From the NCBI GenBank assembly GCA_029706075.1, contig JAINUG010000148.1, positions 1,511,501 through 1,575,500 of the forward strand: a stretch of DNA of 64,000 bases, given 5' to 3'. The DNA is from Aldrovandia affinis (lineage: Eukaryota > Chordata > Actinopteri > Notacanthiformes > Halosauridae). Shown in pieces: positions 38,901-52,700 of this stretch (position 1 is the stretch's first letter; every line of letters begins with the position of its first letter). The position numbers and the translations under genes are program-made. The notes under the pieces were generated by a model. The model was not told where the DNA came from and searched no databases. It was given only the letters and a program-made list of their open reading frames with translations.

Positions 38901-41900
38901 CATGGCAATTCCACCCTGTATGGTGTTCATCACTACTGTCCTCAATCAGGGCCTCCAATAAGGGGAGGGACCAATATTAACCAATAGTTAGGAGGGAAGC
39001 AGTTTTTCTCCATGGTGACACAGACCAAACCCTCTGATTGGCCATGCTCAGAGATGCCAGTGGCGTTTGAGACAGCAGGTCAAAATGTTTTCATCTGTAT
39101 GCAAACATTTGTCCTTTTTCCACTCCATGAATGTGCTCTTTTTGACCGGGTTGGTTATTTTTCTTACTACACATAATCAAAGCACTGATTATTTTTACAA
39201 AAATGTACCAGTCCTTTGGTCTTGGCAGTTCCAGACTGCTTCATTAAGTCATTGCGTGGCCCCCCCATGAGGTACTGTGCCTTCAGGAGGAATTCCGCCC
39301 CAAATTTTTTGTGGTGCATGGCCTTCCTGTTTGTTCAGTCTCTTCCTGTTGATCTCATCCCGGACGTTCATGGCAGCAGAGGGTCCCACATTTGGTCAGT
39401 GTTACCAGCAGTAATCTGTCCAGGACTTGTTGGCAACGCCACTGTCTCCGGGAGACAGTTTCCCCTTCCTTCTAACTCTGCTCACCTTATTGCTTACGGT
39501 CATGGCTATGGTTGATTTTTTGATGGCGGCTAAACGTTTTTGAAACGTTTAGACGTCATCATTTTTGATTTGAGATCATCCTCTAAGTGATGTTTGTGGA
39601 AGTGGGATCCAGGTTTGTTATCACAACGCTTCAGTTTTATTTAGCCGGCTTCACATTTGTCCCATCTCTCACGGGTAAAACATTAGGGTTAGGGTTAGGG
39701 TTAGGGTTAGGGTTAGGGTTAGGCTTCACATTTGTGCCTTCTCTCACGAGTAAAACATTCGATCAATCGCTCGATTGTGCAATCTATTCAGTTGGCCCAT
39801 TTTTTTCACATTTTTTCACTTTTGTAATGTAAACTGCGAGTACTTTCCTTCGAGCTGTCCCTTAGGGCAGAGTGCATGTTGTGTCTCACACATTGGGTTC
39901 TGATGAGAACACACTGTTGTTCTGATCATTTAAAACGCTGGTGCATTTGGTGCCCGCCGCCCAAGCCTCAGCCATGCCAGCAGTGTGGGCAGGAGCTCTC
40001 AAAGATAAGGTCAAAGTTCACTCTGGAGGAAGGTCTCCAGGGGAGATAGCTGGGCTATAGAGAGCCTTGACAGTAGGACAAGCAGGGATATATATGGAAG
40101 GGAAGAACTCTGCTGGCTCAGAAATGGATGGGCCTTTTCTTGGGATTCAAGGTTTTATAGGTGTCCACTGCTACAAGCCCTGTGCACCTGCAGCTGCTGT
40201 CGCTATAAATGCAGATGAAACCAAATAGCAGTGACTTTGCTGCGCACGAGGAATTCTGCTGCGTCATACCCGGTGTCAGACCACAGCATCGTCTGACCTC
40301 TGTCCTCTGACCTTTGACCTTAGAAAGCCTTGATGGACATGCTTCTCTCCCTCCTGTCTGTGCTTGGTGTTGAGTTTAATCTCTGGTATAGCTTCAATGT
40401 TTGTGTGTGTGTGTGTGTGTTTGTGTGTGTTTGTGTTTGTGTTGTGTGTGTGTGTGTGTGTGTGTGTGAGTGAGGAGTTTAGTGGACCGGAAGACAGATC
40501 TCAGCCCACTGACTATATTCTCTCTTTACCCCAGAATAATAAAGTCTAAAAGGAGATTAAATAAATTTATTTGAAAAATTTTCCCCCTGATTGCATTTTG
40601 TTCCCAATTTGGACTGATTACTAAAATGCTTAGAGAAAACGAATCCTCTGAGATTTTATCAAGGGTCACATTTGTTTTTTCAGTTGGTCCCATGACCCCC
40701 AACAGACTGATCCTTTCACACAGCCTTCATGTTCACAAGCTCTGGTTAAGAATTTATCTTTGTGTGTGGGGTTATATACTATAGTACCCCAGAATAATAA
40801 AGTCTCAAAGGGAGATTAAATACATTTATTTCAAATTTTCCCCCATCCGTTACCAACTATACCCCTATTTATCTTCCGAGACGGGGCAAGACAAATTTTC
40901 TACCTTCCAGACGGAATTCTACCACAGACGCCTTTTTCCTGCTCCTCGATGGACTCGTGCCAGCTCACCCTCCCCCCTTCCCCGGAGGTGGACAGCCAAA
41001 CGCCGCCTCCGATCGGGCTGACGATCAGGGCCGGTCTGGTAGAGACGCGGGTTTCGAACCACGTCCCTGACAGGCAGCGCACACCACACCGGACCAGCCA
41101 AAGTGTGGTGCGTTAGACCACTACGCTATCCGCCAGCCTCAAAGGGAGATAAAATTTTTTTTAAATCAGAGACCTGAAGATTGGGGATCCTTCAGTGTTT
41201 CGTTGAAGATTAAGTAAAGGTGGCAACAAAGAGAAAAACCGAAAAGAAAAGAGCTTTGAAGTCTGTTTGTAACCAGCCAGCAATAGGCTATCCCATCAAG
41301 GTGCCTTAAACGATGCCAATCTAGCCATCATGTGGTGCATGTCTCAGACAACTTTGATTCTCACCAAAGTTTGTCAGTCCCACAATGTCCTCCTCTACCA
41401 CGGAAGCATCGGTGACTAATTGTTTCCATTGGTGACAAATTGCTTGTGTACAAAAGTATTTCGATGTGGTTGAGAAGGAAGAATTATGGAGAAGTGTGCA
41501 ACCGTAACACACTGGAGCTACTGAAGTTGTCACCAACTGTAAGGGCTGAAACTGGTCAAAACACTGAAACACGACACCAGCGCACCACAGGGGCTGCTTC
41601 CACTCTCGCTCTGCAATGCAAAGTGCACAGTGCAAAGTTAACTTCGTTGATATCATGCCGTGGAATAAGCCTGACGTCGTCGCCATTCATTCTTTTCATG
41701 TGGCTTTATTTTGTGGGCTATATGAACAGGGCAAATGCAAAAAAGAGCTATTTGCAGCTCCACTTTCACTCCACTTTCACTTGTGCATGCAGGACTAACG
41801 CATGTTCCGTAGTCTGTTCTCAGGCATCGGTTCCCAGAAGGTCCACCGATCTTCAGCTCATCTGAGTCGGCTGAGTGCACACCTATGATAAAGATTTATG

Positions 41901-44900
41901 CGTCCATCCATGCTATACATCATTAGTGGAACCATGCCACGGCCTCGCAGACTCGCTGTTCTGACTCGATGCTTTTGAACCCTGGGGCCATATGTACAAA
42001 GATTGTTAGAGCAGGGGTGCTGATCTAGGGTCAGGGTTCCCCTGTCCATATCCATTATGAGCTAAAAGGCTAAACTGATCCCTACATCAGCACTCCTACC
42101 CGTAGAATCTTTGTACGTACGGGCCCTGGTCTGAGTTTGAATTCTGTATACGTTTTCCTTATCTTAATATCCCCTGAGCACGTCTGAAGGAAATTAGGAA
42201 GGCGGGGAGGAAAGGGGGCCAGGAAAGGAGAACAGAGGAATGCGCTTGTAAGGATTTGGAGTTTAGACGTCCTCGTTCACTCCAGTTTCATTTTTAGGTG
42301 ATGTTGTTCATGAGTGACGTTGAAACATGAAACCTATAGCACCTATGCGGCCTAACATAGGAAACTGTTATGTTTTGAACCAGAGTTTAATTGTAAATCG
42401 CACATTTTTTGTGCGCCATACAAATGCTATTTGTATTGAACGATTGATTGACTTATTTTATTTACTTTGTTATCTTTCTGTCTCTACAAGACATTTGTTC
42501 ATGTTATCATGCATTCTGTATGGCTGTTTGTGATCTATAGTCATGGTGGCATAAACAAAATGTATCCTTCCTTCATTCCTTCCCTGTTCTTAAGCCCAGA
42601 CGGTTCTGTCTTCTTTTGATAATTTGTTCGAAGAAAAGCATTGTGGGACTTGTGGTCATGTATAGCCTAAATTAATTCTCCATTGTATCCTTTGCCAAAG
42701 GCAAACGAGAAACGATTGTTTCCTTCCTCCATTTATTAAACTATTCAAACATCATTTGAATGGCAGACAGTTAGTCCCCTCCAGGTCGCAAGGAAACAAG
42801 GGGACAAGAAGTAGAAGGATGCATTTTTAATGTATTTGAACGCAACCCTGGAATGTCTTAGCAGTCAAACTGACCTTTCTAAATGGTTGTGCATGTTTTC
42901 AGGCTTACATTTGTGTTTTCAGGTATGAATTGATTTATCTCTTGATTATATACTAATTATTGATTGATTGTATGAAAGATCCTGCGTTACTTTGAATGAG
43001 AGGGTTGCTTTCAGATGGACTTCCTGTGAGTGAGAGGGCTCTTTATTGAGTTCCTGTAAGTGAGGGGCTCTTTATTGAGTTCCTGTAAGTGAGGGGGCTC
43101 CTTACATACAGAGTTCCTATGAGGGATAAGGTGTCCTTACTTAGAGTTCATGTGAGTGAGCAATGCTCTCTACATAGAGTTCCTGTGAGGGAAAGGGCTC
43201 CTTACCCACTGAGTTCCTGTGAGTGAGAGTTCTCCTTCGATACAGAGTTCCTGTGAGTCAGAGTTCTCCTTCGATACAGAGTTCCTGTGAGTTAGAGGGC
43301 TCCTTACATACAGCGTTCCTGTGAGTTAGAGGGCTCCTTACATACAGCGTTCCTGTGAGTTAGAGGGCTCCTTACATACAGAGTTCCTGTGAATTAGAGG
43401 GCTCCTTACATACAGAGTTCCTGTGAGTTAGAGGGCTCCTTACATACAGAGTTCCTGTGAGTGAGAGGGCTCCTTACATACAGAGTTCCTGTGAGTTAGA
43501 GGGCTCCTTGTTGAGTTCATATGAGTGAGAGGGTGTCCTTTCATACAGCGTGACTGTGAGTTAGAGGGCTCCTTGCCTCATGAGGATTTGTTTTGGCACA
43601 GGTTGTGGTTTCTTGTCCCTTTTTTCAACTCGGCCCTGATGTGGAGGATAGGTGGAGCGGAGGGATGAGTCATTCCCAGGAAACCGAGAATAATACGTTC
43701 TCTCAGACTCAATGTCTGCACTGCTGGCTCTACCTTTCACTCTCAGGAGACGGTCCCAGCTTTCATTACCTCCGGCCTCAAGCACAGTAATGCCCTGCTT
43801 TCATTGTGTCCGATTTCAAAGCAAACCCTACTTGTTCTTTTCAGTTGCTTATTTTGGTAATTTAGTACAGACCATTTTGAAGCTCTGATGCCAATTAAGA
43901 TCTCGTTAAGATCTCGTATATTATAAGGATATAAGTTAATTTTATAAATTCTATATTAGAGAGACGTGCATAAACCTGCATAGGGTCAAAACGTATTTAT
44001 AATAGCTGCGTTTTTTCATTAAGTTTCTAAACAGAACAATGTACCACAAGACATTTTGGGATGAGTCTCTGGGTTTATCCACGAGTACTAAGTAGATATC
44101 TACTATAGTTGGATAGAAATAGCCGGGCTTTGTTGAGACATTGACAATGTTATATTAATCATATATTTTGTGCGAAACCCATGGCTCTCCTGTGAATGTC
44201 AATTTGGCAGTTGCTTGGAAGCTTTGCATGATTGAAAACATTGCTGGCCTGACGAGCTTGTATTCACTCCCCATGTTAAACTTCAACATTTTGGCAACAA
44301 AATGGCTTCCTTGTCAGGGGATGTCCCAACTCTTGGTTACATAGATGCTCTAGTGCTAAGATGATTCTCTCTCACTGTCTGTCCCAGGAGTCCCAGAATG
44401 CACTGCAGCAGTGTGTCCCCCCCGCACCCACCCCTCCTAATCTTTGTTCTGTGCTGTGCTGACAGTGGACTGTATTAGACCCAGTTTCCCTTTCCTCCTC
44501 CAAACCATGCCTTTGAAGACAAACGCTCCCCCCGCCCACCCCTCTATTTTCCTTTCCTTTCCTTTCCTTCTCTCTGTCTCTGAGACAGTGTGTGTCTGTA
44601 GCCTCCCTCTCGCAGGCGACAGTCAGCGTGGTGGATTAAGGCATGGTGCGGTTCAGTACCTGGCAGGCCCGTGCCTGAAGTCTGCTGCAGACCCTGTGCA
44701 TACGCGTGCGTGCGTGCGTGCGTGCGTGCGTATATACGTGTGTGTATGTGTATGTGTCTGTGCATGTGTTGCATGTATGCGTGCGTATCTGGCCGCAGTG
44801 GCAGTCGCGTGGGACCATAAAGGGAAAACCCTGTGTCGGTCTGCAGGCGCTTTGTGTCAGATCTGCAAGTGCCCCCCGAACTGCAGGGCTCCACATCTCT

Positions 44901-46707
44901 GACTCTCTCTCTTCTCCTCTGTCTCCCTCCCTCCTGCTCTCCCTCCCTCCCTCCCTCCCTCCCTCTCCTGCGCACGGAACAGCAGAGTCAGGACGAATCT
45001 GAAATGGGATGACTCAGTCAGAGCCATTGATTCTTGATCTTTTTTAGTGAGATAGGAGGCTGTAGAGACGGCGCTACTGTCGTCTTTTTAAGCCTCAAAT
45101 TGCAACGGCGGTGTAAGTCTCTCCCGGTTCCGTGCCTGTCCGTACGCAGGTGCGCTTCTCATGCTTGGTGATGAGTATTTTTTTTCTGTGTGTGTATGTG
45201 TGTCTAGGCTGGCACAGGCGCTCTCAGCATGGCCGCAGCCATCCAGGACTTTCAACGGACTGACACGGACAGGCTGAACGAGGTCAAAGGTCATCTGGAA
45301 ATTGCCTTACTGGAGAAGCACTTCTTGCGTGAGTAACAGACTGGTTTGCCTTACTGGTCGCTCGGCCACACGCAGTGCAGGGGCGAGCGGCGGGGAGTCT
45401 CCAGGCCCTGAGGGAGGTCGTAGAGGCTGTAGGCCCCCTGGCATTCTGAAGACCCATAGCTCTCTGGGTACTGCAGGCACCCACACGGAATCTGAGCTTT
45501 GTTGCATTTGGAGGGGACATGCGGATAATTCTACCACCTTTTGGGGAGGCTGTCCTGAGCAGAAAGCAAGCGCTGGGGTTTTGTTTGTGTGCGGTTTGTT
45601 AGGTATGTTTTTTTTCTTTCCCCCCCCTCTGCGCACCATGTGACAGTTAAGTCATGTATGTGTAAATGTAATGCTACTGCTAGTCTGCTACATTAACTAT
45701 AATCCTTGCAGTTTGCATGATGTGGATTGTCAGATTATTTGATTCAGCCTGGATCATACAAGCTATTATTTTATGGTGGTATGGTATTGTTCATGCCGAC
45801 ACTAACCTTTAGTTAGCTTTAGTTTGTCACCTGAAGTCCATAGCGAATAATGGGAATGTGTGTATGAGGCGACATGTTTGTTGCAGGTCTCCGAGGTTTG
45901 TGTTCTGTGGGGGGAAGGCATGGAGACTTTAGTACTGTGTTTTATCAGTGAGATAGTGAGCTGTGGCATTGCCCTCATTCATGTGCTAAAATTATCTGCT
46001 TTACTTGATGCGATTTTGTTTTCTTTCAAATCAGCGTTGCTTACCTTGACGCTACGCAGATTCGCTGATCTTTATAGTACGCATGCAGATTGATGACTTA
46101 TTAGACTTTATTGGCCAACAGTACGTGCCATCCTGGTGACTTAAAGGTCAGTCAATCTGTGCAGCATTGATCCGAAGATGCAAGACCTAGTGTGGACCAA
46201 TCCCTTGGGGTGTTGGTGGGCTTACAGGGACTGGCCAATCAGTGGCCACAGTGTCAGTCACAATGTGCCATTGCATGGGTCATGAGTGTGTCTGTGATGC
46301 CGGTGATGATAGCCTTGAGAGGTGGGATTATGCAGCGCTCACTCCCCCAGGGAGGAAAGAGGAGGGGCCTGCAGAGGAGATCTCACCTGTCCTTTCCTTA
46401 GAGACTCCTCCCATTTCCCCACACGCATGGCTAATGAGTTTACCCATTTCACTGCAGTTCAGCCTCCGGTCTGTTTTAATATATGCCATTTTATCCAAAG
46501 CGACTTACAGTAGTGAATGCATGCAATGCATGCAAGCGTTGCCAACGCTGTGCTCTACCAACTGAGCCACAGAGAGCCACACACACTTGTGCACACGCGC
46601 ACACACATATACACACCCACACACGTACGCATACAAGATCACACACGCACATAAAGGAACAAAAATATCCACGCACGCACACACACATAAAGGCGCACAA
46701 ATGTACA

Positions 46708-46759
<52 letters not shown>

Positions 46760-49700
46760 AAGGCACACAAACACACACACACACTTACACACACACATGC
46801 AAAATTGTACATACACCACCAATCAGAGGATTATGCTTTTTCATAGCTGTTCATTGTGGAAAAACCCTTACGTGTCAAACCGTCTCATGAAGGAGAGCAT
46901 GTTCAAAATGAAGTGGCCCGTGACCTCCTTTTCACCTAGCGTAGCATCCCATCTGTGATATTAGCCATGTCAGCAGTGCTATCCTATATTTGCACCTTGC
47001 GTGTCCTCTGTGGGCCAAGCAGCATGCACTTTAAGTCACTGTAGGGCAGAGGGAAGGCCCGCTCGATAGAATAGAGCCCGTCTCTCTTTGTGTGTTTCTC
47101 TGTGGCTTAGTGCTGGTCTCTTTCTGTGGGCTACATTACTATCAGATGTAGAACTGGGCCCGTATGTACAAAGATTCTCAGAGTAGGAGTGCTGTTCCAG
47201 GATCAGGTTTCCCCTGTCCATATCCTAACAATATCCATTATGAGCTAAAAAGCTAAACTGATCCTAGTTCAGCACTCCTACTCTTAGAATCTTTGTACAT
47301 ACAGGCCCTGGTGCCTCTCATGTGTGCTACGTTACTCTCGGTTTAGAGCTGGGGCCGTATGTACTAAGATTCTAAGAGTGGGAGTGCTGATCTAGGATCA
47401 GTTTAGCTTTTTAGCTCATAATGGATATGGTTAGGATATGGACAGGGGTAACCTGATCCTGGATCAGCACTCCTACTCTGAGAATCTTTGTACATACGGG
47501 CCCTGGTGTCTCTCTGTGTGCTACATTACTCTCAGGTTTAGAGTTGGTCTCTCTTTGTGTGCTGCATTACTATCAGAATTAGAGCTGGTGTCTAGGCTGG
47601 CTCTGTGGGTGTGCGCCTGGAGGTCTGTAGGACATTTTGCCCATGCCAGGCTCTTGTCAGCGTCCTCCCCAGTGGTCGTTGATATTATCCAGTTGAGAAT
47701 TCTGTCAAGTGTTTGACCAAATGGTGAGGAAAAACGGAGCACAACATTTTTAATTGCACTCTAGTTCGTTGCGTTCTATCAAGCCTCCACTCTTCAATTA
47801 TAAGCAGAAACTTCAATGAGATTATCTTGATAGTGTAATTGGACCTCAGGGAGCCCTGCAGCATTAGACTCCATTAGAGATGAGAGGAGCTGCGTTTAGT
47901 TTGATTGTAGAAGTGGCGATGCAGGGCACATAATGAAGAGGGAGACCAGGGAAGCCTGTGGGAGTGCTGAGGTTCAGCACGGCGATTTAGCCAGAGGACC
48001 TGCGTCTCTGTTAGACCGAGACTACACTGCAGTGCGCTGTGTCTCTGTTAGACCGAGACTACACTGCAGTGAGCTGTGTCTCTGTTAGACGAGACTACAC
48101 TGCAGTGAGCTGTGTCTCTGTTAGACTGAGACTACACTGCAGTGTGCTGTGTCTCTGTTAGACTGAGACTACACTGCAGTGTGCTGTGTCTCTGTTAGAC
48201 TGAGACTACACTGCAGTGCTGCGTCTCTGTTAGACTGAGACTACACTGCAGTGTGCTGCGTCTCTGTTAGACTGAGACTACACTGCAGTGAGCTGTGTCT
48301 CTGTTAGACTGAGACTACACTGCAGTGCGCTGCGTCTCTGTTAGACTGAGACTACCCTGCAGAAGATTGTGTCTGTTAGCCCTTTGACTAATTTACTATG
48401 ACTATTATTGTTGTTATCATTATTGTTATGATTTGCTTAGTATATACCCTTGCATAGTCTCCATTTGCAGCTGGATATTGACAGAAGCAGTTCAGCTTAA
48501 GACCTTTCTCCATTGTACGATGGCAGCGCCACGCTGGGAAGTGAACCTGCAACCTCCAAATTACAGGCTCAGCTTCTTAATCTTTACACCGCATTGGCAT
48601 TGTTAAATTGACCTGCTTCTTGAAACTTCAGGAACTCCCCCTCTCCCTCCCTCCCTCTTTGTTGCTAATAAGGTTCCAGCAGCCGGGCTGTGTAATTCTC
48701 TTTCGGTGATGAAGTACTGATCTCTCAAGGGCACCCAGGATATGTTCTCAAAAAAATCAATATGTAACCTTGCTGTTTCCATTTAACATGTAGGCCTGTA
48801 TCTAATTGGTGTTTGAAATGTATTCAATACAAAAAGACGATAAGGCTTTACAATAATTTAACATATTGCGCTTTTCTTCTGTACACTACCACTTGAACCC
48901 TGCTGATCTCTGATCAGTATCAGTAACCTGCATGTCATACAGGAGCTGTTAAGTTTCTCCCTTGCTGATCACTGTTCTGAGGTGGGTTTTCAGTTGTGGG
49001 GAGTGAGGGAGTTGACCCTAACAGCATTGACTGATACATTTCTCACATCTTCCACATTTCCCCAAGGATTAATGTGTAAATGAAACATGATTGTTTTTTG
49101 TTTAGTTGCATTTTTTTTTGTTGCTTTGGTTGCATTTTTTAAATGAACTTTGCTGCTTATATGCTGATTTACAGATCATGAAATTTGACCATTGGTGAAA
49201 AAATTAATTAATTAATTATTTTGTTTATTTTGCGTTGCCATTTTTTCCCCTGGAGCTATAATTGTGATTAACGAGTGTAATTCCGTTCTGGGTTAGGCAC
49301 ATCACACTTATTAAAAGTCCTGATTCCTCTTGGTGAGATTTATTGAACATGCACTTGTGTTGCATTTGAAGAACTAAGTCACATTGAGTGGGTAAACCTT
49401 GCTAATCTTTGTGACTTCTTATACAGTTTCAGTTAACAAGCCAACCAAGGGGCTCTTAGTCCTAGAGCTAATCCTATCAGTGTAAGAACATGCTGGTCTG
49501 TAACTCACATACCCTGCTACTCCAGAGCGTTGTCAGCGCCTCAGTCAGTACCTATCTGTGTCCTAGTCCTTAGTGGTTTGTGTTACTCAGTCTGTACCTG
49601 TTTGTGCAGCACCAGAGAGTCTGTACCTGTCTGTGCCTTAGTCTTGACCTGTCTATGCATCACTGTCTGCACGTTGGTCTACTGATTTGTGCTTCTGGGG

Positions 49701-52700
49701 GTCGGTGCCTGTCTGTGTCTCACTGTTTGTATCCATTTGAGGTATTTTAGGCATTTAGCAGACACTCTTATCCAGAGCGACTTACACAGTTAACATTTCT
49801 TTACATACAATCCATTTATACAGCTGGATATTTTACTGAAGCAATTGAGGTTAAGTACCTTGCTCAAGGGTACAATGGCAGTGCTCCACCTGGGAATTGA
49901 ACCAGCAACCTTGAGTTACAAGTCCAGTTACCTAACCATTACACTGCACTGCTGCCTTACACCTGTGCCCAGCTGTATGTACCTGTATGTGCCTAAGTCT
50001 TTAGTGGTTTGTGTTTCTCAGTCTATGCCTGTCTGTACACTACCCCAGAGTGTGTGTATAGCTCAGAGCCTTTACCTGCCTGTGCCTTCGTTGTTACCTG
50101 TCTGTGCCTCAATGGCTGTAACTGTACGTTTGCAGTCTGCTCTCCAGTTATCAATACAGGGGACATACGGTAGCTTTCGTATTTGAATACTCCCAGTTCA
50201 CCGTTAGCATTCGAATACAAACACTACCATCGCTCTCATATGGTACTGTATGCTAATGCATGTGGAATTCTATCTGTGTGGTTTAAAAATTAACTCATAA
50301 CAGGATTAACGGACAAGAGAAAGAAGATTAGAGAAAAAAAAACAACAACAAAAATATATATATAGTAGGCTCCATTTTTATTCATACCCTTGATAAAGAT
50401 GAACAAAAGAGATCATATAAAATAAACTATATAAGTAATGAGGTATAATTTATGCCAAATAAAAAATAAATTAAATAAGTTAAATTATTATTTAGTAATA
50501 ATAATGCATTGGCACAAATCACATTTGAACGGTTCACAAATTATATATTTTTTCACAAAAAAAATATTTTTCCACAAATAACAAATATCACAGAATCACA
50601 AATATTCACACCCCTGTTATCAGTACTTTGTGGTTCCTCCCTTGGCCATTATAACAGCAAGTTATACTACCTTCTGTAGTGTCGTACGAGGTTATGGAAC
50701 TTCTTGGGAGGGGATCCTCAACCATTCCTCCATGCAGAATTGTTCTAGTTCCTTCAGATTCTTAGGTTGACATTTGTGGACTGCTTTTTTGAGTTCAAAC
50801 CACAAATGTTCAATTGGATTCAGGTCTGGAGACTGAGATGACCACGTCAGGACATTTATCTTGTACTCTGTCAACCATTTATTAGTTTCTTTGGACGTAT
50901 GTTTGGGATTGTTGTCTTGTTGGAAAGTCCATCTGCAGCTAATGTGTAGCTTCCAAAATGTCAGAGGGAACATGCTGGAGTTTTGGTTCCACAAAATGTC
51001 TTGGATGCAAAACAACCCCAAATGCTGGTTCATGGTTCCATCTATAATTAATTTGCCACAAGTTAATTGTTTTCAAAAGAGCAAATTCAAGATGCCTTTT
51101 CTTGCAAAAGGGTTCCTTCCTTCCTGCCATTGTCATGTAAGCATTGTCAAATGGTAGTTTTAGACACCTTGTAACCCCAAGATCCCAGGTTGTTTTGGAG
51201 ATCTTGAACTGTGCCCCTTGGACTTCTTTTTGCCTCTCGAACCATCCATCTCACTACACGTGGGGGAAAGATAGACTTGCGTCCTCTACCTGGCAGGTTA
51301 GCTACTGTTCCAGTGGCCTTCAACGTCCTAATAATTGACACAACAGTGGAAAGCGGTGTCTTTGAACTTTTTTTGTAGCCGTCTGATGCTTTCAGGGAGT
51401 TTTTTGCTTTTCACCATGATGATGGCTGACCACAGTACTTCAAACGTGTGTTCCCTCCTTTTTATACCCTAGGGAAACAGGATACCATTGTAGGCCACTG
51501 TATAGTTCCATAACCTTCCAATGAACTTCAAATAAGTTGTATATTTATGAAGATTTGTTTTTGTTGGATTAAATTGAAAAGAATAGTTAGGGGTATGCAT
51601 AATTGTGATCCAGTTGTTTTCTGTAAAAAAATAGTATTAATAAAACAAAATATGTTTTTCTGAACAATTGTATTGTAATGTAGGTTTGGAATTTTCTGGT
51701 ATTTTTTTTTTGCATAAAATATACCTCATTACTTATATAGTTTATTTTATACAATCTCTTTTGTTCATCTTTATTAAGGGTGTGCTTTTGCTTTTTGCTT
51801 TTAATTTATTATGCACTATGTACATATTATATAGGTATACGTTTTTGGTACAGCGAAGAAAAAAGAAATGCATAAAATTGCTTTTAATTTATTATGAACT
51901 ATGTACATAGTGGCTAATTGGCCATAATTTCCTGAACAATGTAAGACACGTTCGTTAGTGGTTAAAACAAGATTGCATTAGTTTGGTTCACAGTGTGAAA
52001 GTCCTGTACCGAACGGTTTGGTTCGCATTTAATACGTACCGTTACCTAATATATATTGTTAAATATCTGACAGCACATTTCTTTAAGTCAGAGTACTGAT
52101 CACCGCCACCAATCACCATCAGACCGTTGTCCCCCTCAGCGTCATCAGAAAGTTATCAGAAAGCGTGTCGGCTAAATCGTGTGATTATTCCGTGTGAGCG
52201 GAAGCACGAGGGGTCCGTTCCCTGTTTACTGACACTGATTATTGTGGCCGTTGGTCCCACAGACCCTGCCCCTCTAGTGCTGTAAAGGTCAAGTGGGGAC
52301 TTTCTTACACGGCTCATAAATAAGAACGATGATTATAAATAGATGGTTGCATAACCTTTCCAGTCATGAGGGAAGGTGGGTACGGACGAAAGACCGCCCG
52401 TCCTGTTCCAGCGGGGGGTTTTGGTGACAGGCACGCGAAGGCGGATCAAAAACGTTCCATCCAGGTTATTATATTTCCAATGTTGTTTTCCCCTGTTTAT
52501 TTGCGCAAACAACTGTTAATTGTTTTGCGCAGGAGAACGGTGCACCTCATTATAGAGATATAGACCGATCTCTTTATTTATTAATGTTCAGCATAAGTGC
52601 AGGAGAAGTTGGCGATGCGAGGCCTAACCAGGATAAATGAAGCCAGCAGGAAAGAAAGCGGCAATTAAATGCTTTCAGACAAACCTGCTCCTCCACAGGG

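Larger units (their letters stand above)
47110..47600. repeat. Short tandem repeat hosting two MITE copies
   Basis: The phrase GGTCTCT-(T/G)TGTG(T/G)GCTAC(A/G)TTACT-TCAG-TTTAGAGCTGG recurs at about 47,112, 47,320, 47,508 and 47,548. Between the first and third copies sit the MITEs at 47,156-47,308 and 47,351-47,503, each at the same point of the unit. Confidence 0.8.

Noticed and set aside
41321-41865. Overlapping open frames of 121 and 141 codons on opposite strands
   Set aside because: No motif was recognised on either strand and no transposon ends flank them; judged chance or old debris.
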